Of a stretch of 17,115 nucleotides of DNA, positions 14,474 through 17,115 are shown one piece after another. The DNA lies in NCBI GenBank assembly GCA_964579245.1, contig CAZOFY010000051.1, forward strand, positions 1-17,115, written 5' to 3'. The translations under genes were made by a program, and so were the position numbers. The first letter of the stretch is position 1. Every line of letters begins with the position of its first letter. The notes beneath the pieces were generated by a model. The model searched no databases. It was not told where the DNA came from and saw nothing but the letters and a program-made list of their open reading frames with translations. The stretch is from Firm-13 sp964579245 (GTDB lineage: Bacteria; Bacillota; Clostridia; Saccharofermentanales; Saccharofermentanaceae).

Positions 14474-14484
14474 TATACTATAGT
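14474..14484 (+). promoter_or_regulatory. Possible -10 region for the STAS-like gene
   Basis: The plus strand carries overlapping TATACT (14474-14479) and TATAGT (14479-14484) in an AT-rich stretch about 45-55 bases before the start codon. No good -35 box is seen, so the call is weak. Confidence 0.35.
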
Positions 14485-14527
14485 GGATTCGGGATAACAT
14501 GAGTCCCGGTGGCCAAGGAGGTCTCCT

Positions 14528-14926
14528 ATGTCTGATACATTTGAATCCGATTTTTGCCACGTGCAATATCTCAAGAAAGATCACGTCGTGCTGCTTCGTT
14601 GGAAGAGCGCGTGTCATCATGACGATTACCGTCAGCCGACGAGTTATGCGTTGGAGAGACTGCAGGAACACGAGGGCTCAAGCTTTGTCATCGACGCCAG
14701 AGACGGCTTCGAGGATCACAAGGACGATGTCGATTGGGCCTTCACCGAGCTTCTGCCGGCAATGTCGAAGACGGAATGTAAGAATGTCATTTTCATCATG
14801 AATCCGGTCAATCTGATTGAGGACGAGATGGACATGTGGACCAGAGAATTTTCTAAATATTTCACGTGTAGACGTGTTTCAACTTACGCGGAAGCGCTTA
14901 AACATCTCGACAACGGCAGAGATTGA
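14528..14926 (+). CDS. Small cytosolic STAS-like protein of unknown function
   Basis: A 132-residue, acidic protein without signal peptide or membrane helix. The alternating beta/alpha pattern recalls the STAS/SpoIIAA fold: HVVLLRWK (19-26) as a strand, SSFVIDARDGFED (51-63) as the central strand and loop, KNVIFIMN (85-92) as the next strand, then helices MDMWTREFSKYF (101-112) and TYAEALKHL (119-127). I recall similar proteins in Lachnospiraceae, but no function is known to me. AAGGAGG (14515-14521) sits six bases before the ATG. It stands alone on the plus strand, divergent from the sortase unit. Its last 48 bases overlap an antisense GNAT-like stub. Confidence 0.8.
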   Translation: MSDTFESDFCHVQYLKKDHVVLLRWKSACHHDDYRQPTSYALERLQEHEGSSFVIDARDGFEDHKDDVDWAFTELLPAMSKTECKNVIFIMNPVNLIEDEMDMWTREFSKYFTCRRVSTYAEALKHLDNGRD

Positions 14927-15043
14927 CGCAATACCGGCCGGATTTGCAGACATCCTTCTCTCCCCGAAGGAAACCAGTTCTAACGCCACCGGCAGTTCGT
15001 CTGACGTAAGTTCCCGAATCCCTTGATCGTTTTCCATAAACAT
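14879..15043 (-). pseudogene. Short GNAT-acetyltransferase-like N-terminal stub
   Basis: A 54-codon reading frame, ATG at 15041-15043, with GGAG eight bases upstream. Residues 9-24 (IRELTSDELPVALELV) look like the opening of a GNAT N-acetyltransferase. The rest (residues 25-54) does not, and the frame runs antisense into the STAS-like gene. GNAT proteins are normally about 140-200 residues, so this is best read as a broken remnant. It could still be expressed as a short peptide. The family call rests on a short stretch and is tentative. Confidence 0.4.
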
Positions 15044-15080
15044 ATATCTTTCTCCATGACCGTTCCCACAAACGAAGTTG

Positions 15081-15094
15081 GAGCTTCAAAGCTC
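15081..15094 (-). other. Small hairpin at the vanZ-like stop codon
   Basis: A perfect short inverted repeat (gagct/agctc with a 4-base loop) spans the stop codon. No T-run follows, so termination is doubtful; it may only protect the 3' end. Confidence 0.3.
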
Positions 15095-15610
15095 GATCTG
15101 CCTGTGGCGTTTCCAGGTTCCTCTCAGAAACAACACGAGGGCTACAATGGCCAACCCCGAGCAATACCCGGCAAAATCGATCAGAACATCCTGCTTCATC
15201 GCCGCTCTTCCATCGGAGAACAGCTGAATCGTCTCATCGATCAACGCTGTGCCATAGCCTAAAGCGACAAGCAGGGCAACCTTCTTCGTGATCTCAATCA
15301 CAAGAGGAAGTTCGATCTTCTTCGGGGCCTTGATCCCGCTCTGCCCAAGCCTGAGATATTTCATCGCGAAAAGCAGCGCCAGCTCCGATCCGAGCACAAC
15401 GTATTCAAAATAATGTGCCGCCTTCCTGAGGCCGCCGTCCCCTTCAAGTCCTCCTCCCACGGTACCGAGAAGGGAGTTGATCCAGTCCTTGAGGCCGCCG
15501 CTCATAGCCGCCGACACAGATGCGGGCAGCATGGAATTCCCCCAGATTACACAGATGGTAAGGAGAATCATGATAAGAAGGATCGTTTGTTTATTTCGTG
15601 AAGAAGACAT
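15086..15610 (-). CDS. VanZ-like family membrane protein
   Basis: A 174-residue membrane protein with a hydrophobic N-terminus (about 8-28, including CVIWGNSMLPA). The VanZ signature is RKAAHYFEYVVLGSELALL (62-80), and YGTALIDETIQLFSDGRA (119-136) and DVLIDFAGYCSGL (141-153) follow. Four membrane segments are likely. VanZ confers low-level teicoplanin resistance in enterococcal vanA clusters. Most VanZ-like proteins in Clostridia are of unknown role, and no other van genes are here, so resistance should not be inferred. ATG at 15610 follows GGAGG (15615-15619). A truncated oxidoreductase frame overlaps its 5' end on the same strand, and a GNAT-like stub lies downstream. Confidence 0.9.
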   Translation of the reverse strand: MSSSRNKQTILLIMILLTICVIWGNSMLPASVSAAMSGGLKDWINSLLGTVGGGLEGDGGLRKAAHYFEYVVLGSELALLFAMKYLRLGQSGIKAPKKIELPLVIEITKKVALLVALGYGTALIDETIQLFSDGRAAMKQDVLIDFAGYCSGLAIVALVLFLRGTWKRHRQIEL

Positions 15611-15825
15611 AGAACCTCCGGATCATTGTGGATATATATATGATAACAAAAAGACTGCATCGAGGTCAGTCCGATGTGACCGCCTCTTGATTTCTCGCGA
15701 TAATATTCCAGTATTTGCGGCGTTACGACACCTTGAGCCGATTTTCCGGTAGCCATCGGCGGCATGACCAGGCGATTCTTCAGTAAGATACTGCCGACTT
15801 GTATCGGCTGTGTCAGTTGTCTCAT
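15568..15825 (-). pseudogene. Truncated old-yellow-enzyme (NADH:flavin oxidoreductase) N-terminus
   Basis: ATG at 15823-15825 with AGGAG upstream. Residues 1-53 match the start of the old-yellow-enzyme family: PIQVGSILLKNRLVMPPMAT, then TPQILEYYREKSRGGHIGL. Full proteins of this family have about 340-650 residues. Here the likeness stops near 15667, and the frame runs on for 32 unrelated codons into the vanZ-like gene to a stop at 15568. The start lies 22 bases after the Gfo/Idh/MocA gene, so the two probably once formed an operon. The remnant lacks most of the flavin-binding barrel and cannot be an active enzyme. Confidence 0.8.
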
Positions 15826-15847
15826 GCTTGATTCTCCTATCTTCTCC

Positions 15848-17029
15848 TCATCCGATGTCACACCGGATCCATGCGCCTTGCCTTGTGGATGAGGCAATTA
15901 CGTCATGAACAAAACGAACGCCGGCAAGACCGTCTTCGGCACGGGGGAAAGTTCCGGCCAGAGGATCGGCAGACGTGCCAGTACGGCGTGCCGCAATGGC
16001 TTCAGCCGCGTCTCGATAGATGTTGGCAAAAGCGTCGCGGAAGCCCTCGGGATGCCCTGCGACGATCCGCGATGCCCGTGCGGCCAATGGATGGATCCCC
16101 GGTCCTGCGGGAGTGAAGGTCACAGCCGGGGCTGCAATCGGGCGAAAGTCCAGCCGTTGCGGAGTCTCCTGCATCCATTCGACCGTTCCCTTAGTTCCGC
16201 TGACGCGAATTCTCAGACCGTTCTCGATGCCGGCTGCCGCCTGTGTAACCCAGAAAATGCCGCGGGCACCGTTATCAAAGTGCAGCAACGCTCCGGCATA
16301 ATCGTGTACCAGGCGTCCGGGCACAATCGCTCCAATCTCCGCAGAAAGTTCTGCCACTTCCAGTCCCGTAATATATCGGATGAGATGATGCGCATGGGTT
16401 CCGATGTCTCCCATAACAAGCGAGGGCCCGCCGCGGACCGGATCATACCGCCACGGCAGAACGCCCGTCGGATCAGGATCCTGTTCGCGTGCCTTCCCTC
16501 CCTGCACATACTCAATCTGGATCAGGCGGATTACACCCAGTTCGCCGGCTTCCACCATGGCGCGGGCCTGCCGTACCATGGGATATCCCGAGTAATTATG
16601 GGTCAGAGCGAAGACGAGCCCGGTCTCCCGAACCTTCCTGAAGAGGGCTGCCGCGTCTTCCAGGGTGTTCGTCATCGGCTTATCACAGATTACGTCAAGG
16701 CCTGCGTCAAGAGCGGCGTCGGCATATTGAAAATGACTGTCATTCGGAGTCATGATTGCGACGACCTCGGCGCCGTCTGCACGCGCGGCCTCCGCGCGAA
16801 TCAGTTCAAGGCCGTCGGAGTATATCCGATCTTCTGAGAGGCCGATTGAAAGGCCGTCAGACAGAGCCTTTTCAAGGCGCGAGGAGAGCGCCCCGGCGAC
16901 GATTGTGAATCGGCCGTCAAGCAAAGCTGCCTGACGGTGTGCCAAACCAATAAAAGAACCCGATCCGCCGCCGATAACGGCAAGGCGCAAGGGGCGGCCA
17001 AGCTTATCAAGTACTGGATTAACAGACAT
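15848..17029 (-). CDS. Gfo/Idh/MocA-family NAD(P)-dependent oxidoreductase
   Basis: A 393-residue dehydrogenase of the glucose-fructose oxidoreductase/inositol dehydrogenase family, probably acting on a sugar or cyclitol; the substrate cannot be told. The N-terminal Rossmann domain shows LAVIGGGSGSFIGLAH (16-31), IMTPNDSHF (92-100) and CDKPMT (115-120), the last being the family's catalytic-Lys motif (usually EKP). The C-terminal domain has GDIGTHAHHLIRYITG (207-222) with the conserved Asp and His. I take ATG 17027-17029 because AGGAGG (17038-17043) lies eight bases away; a longer in-frame start at 17074 has no support. It is followed by the truncated old-yellow-enzyme gene. Confidence 0.92.
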   Translation of the reverse strand: MSVNPVLDKLGRPLRLAVIGGGSGSFIGLAHRQAALLDGRFTIVAGALSSRLEKALSDGLSIGLSEDRIYSDGLELIRAEAARADGAEVVAIMTPNDSHFQYADAALDAGLDVICDKPMTNTLEDAAALFRKVRETGLVFALTHNYSGYPMVRQARAMVEAGELGVIRLIQIEYVQGGKAREQDPDPTGVLPWRYDPVRGGPSLVMGDIGTHAHHLIRYITGLEVAELSAEIGAIVPGRLVHDYAGALLHFDNGARGIFWVTQAAAGIENGLRIRVSGTKGTVEWMQETPQRLDFRPIAAPAVTFTPAGPGIHPLAARASRIVAGHPEGFRDAFANIYRDAAEAIAARRTGTSADPLAGTFPRAEDGLAGVRFVHDVIASSTRQGAWIRCDIG

Positions 17030-17037
17030 GTGTGAGA

Positions 17038-17043
17038 CCTCCT
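17038..17043 (-). promoter_or_regulatory. Ribosome binding site deciding the Gfo/Idh/MocA start
   Basis: AGGAGG on the minus strand, eight bases before the ATG at 17029. It favours this start over the in-frame codon at 17074. Confidence 0.75.
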
Positions 17044-17101
17044 TTGAAATACGCGTCTCGCCGGAAACCTGCAAGACATTTCGAGACTGAATGTTATTTT
17101 C

Positions 17102-17107
17102 ATCATA
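17102..17107 (-). promoter_or_regulatory. Possible -10 box at the window edge
   Basis: TATGAT on the minus strand, about 73 bases before the oxidoreductase start. The matching -35 box would lie outside the window, so it cannot be confirmed. Confidence 0.3.
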
Positions 17108-17115
17108 TCACGGGA

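Noticed and set aside
14514..14527. Ribosome site of the STAS-like gene hidden in a hairpin (AGGAGgtCTCCT)
   Set aside because: The loop would be only two bases, too small to fold; it is a short chance palindrome.
14898..15164. An 88-codon minus-strand frame
   Set aside because: It lies in a different frame from the GNAT-like stub, overlaps the vanZ-like 3' end and is rich in Arg and Ser with no family likeness.
15086..15610. Glycopeptide resistance locus based on the VanZ-like gene
   Set aside because: No vanA/B/H/X/R/S-like gene is present, and VanZ-like proteins are widespread without such a role.
15905..16837. A 310-codon open frame on the plus strand
   Set aside because: It is antisense to the Gfo/Idh/MocA gene, has no ribosome site or family likeness, and is of the kind that high-GC coding strands produce by chance.

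Overview
The window looks like chromosomal DNA of a low-to-mid-GC Gram-positive bacterium of the class Clostridia, probably Lachnospiraceae-like. Evidence for this is the complete type II fatty-acid operon with a FabK (FMN) enoyl reductase, FabT-like operators, strong GGAGG ribosome sites, a class D-type sortase, a VanZ-like protein and a STAS-like protein of a kind I associate with Lachnospiraceae. The genus cannot be named from the sequence alone.

Left part (219-9627): fatty-acid synthesis. The minus-strand operon runs fabH-fabK-fabG-fabF-accB-fabZ-accC-accDA. It has short gaps or 4-8 base overlaps, so many genes are probably translationally coupled. The two carboxyltransferase subunits AccD and AccA are fused in one chain. 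Acetyl-CoA carboxylase (AccB, AccC, AccDA) makes malonyl-CoA. FabD (transcribed divergently) moves malonyl to acyl carrier protein (ACP), FabH starts the chain, and FabF, FabG, FabZ and FabK elongate it. No acpP and no fabT gene lie in the window. A strong minus-strand promoter and two FabT-like palindromes sit between fabH and fabD and could control both directions. Downstream of the operon, at the window edge, are three tandem copies of a 73-bp hairpin-forming repeat.

Middle (9632-11589): a two-gene minus-strand unit encodes an SPFH/band-7 coiled-coil protein and a divergent NAD-kinase-fold protein. Their stop and start codons share one base. The unit converges on fabD with only 4 bases between them.

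Right-middle (11703-14395): a probable cell-surface unit on the minus strand. It has a promoter, a sortase with a ~100-residue cytoplasmic tail, a four-helix membrane protein overlapping it by 4 bases, a secreted small protein with a C-terminal membrane helix and a VKKTG motif in place of LPxTG, and a clear intrinsic terminator. This is the best candidate for an under-described system in the window: a sortase, an accessory membrane protein and a non-canonical substrate.

Right end (14528-17029): a plus-strand STAS-like cytosolic protein, a short GNAT-like N-terminal stub, a VanZ-family membrane protein, an N-terminal stub of an old-yellow-enzyme oxidoreductase, and an intact Gfo/Idh/MocA oxidoreductase. 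The two stubs flanking vanZ suggest a small zone of gene decay or rearrangement. There is no tRNA, rRNA, CRISPR array or insertion sequence that I can support. No gene-free stretch exceeds 300 bases; the longest are the repeat-bearing left edge (1-218) and 11590-11798.
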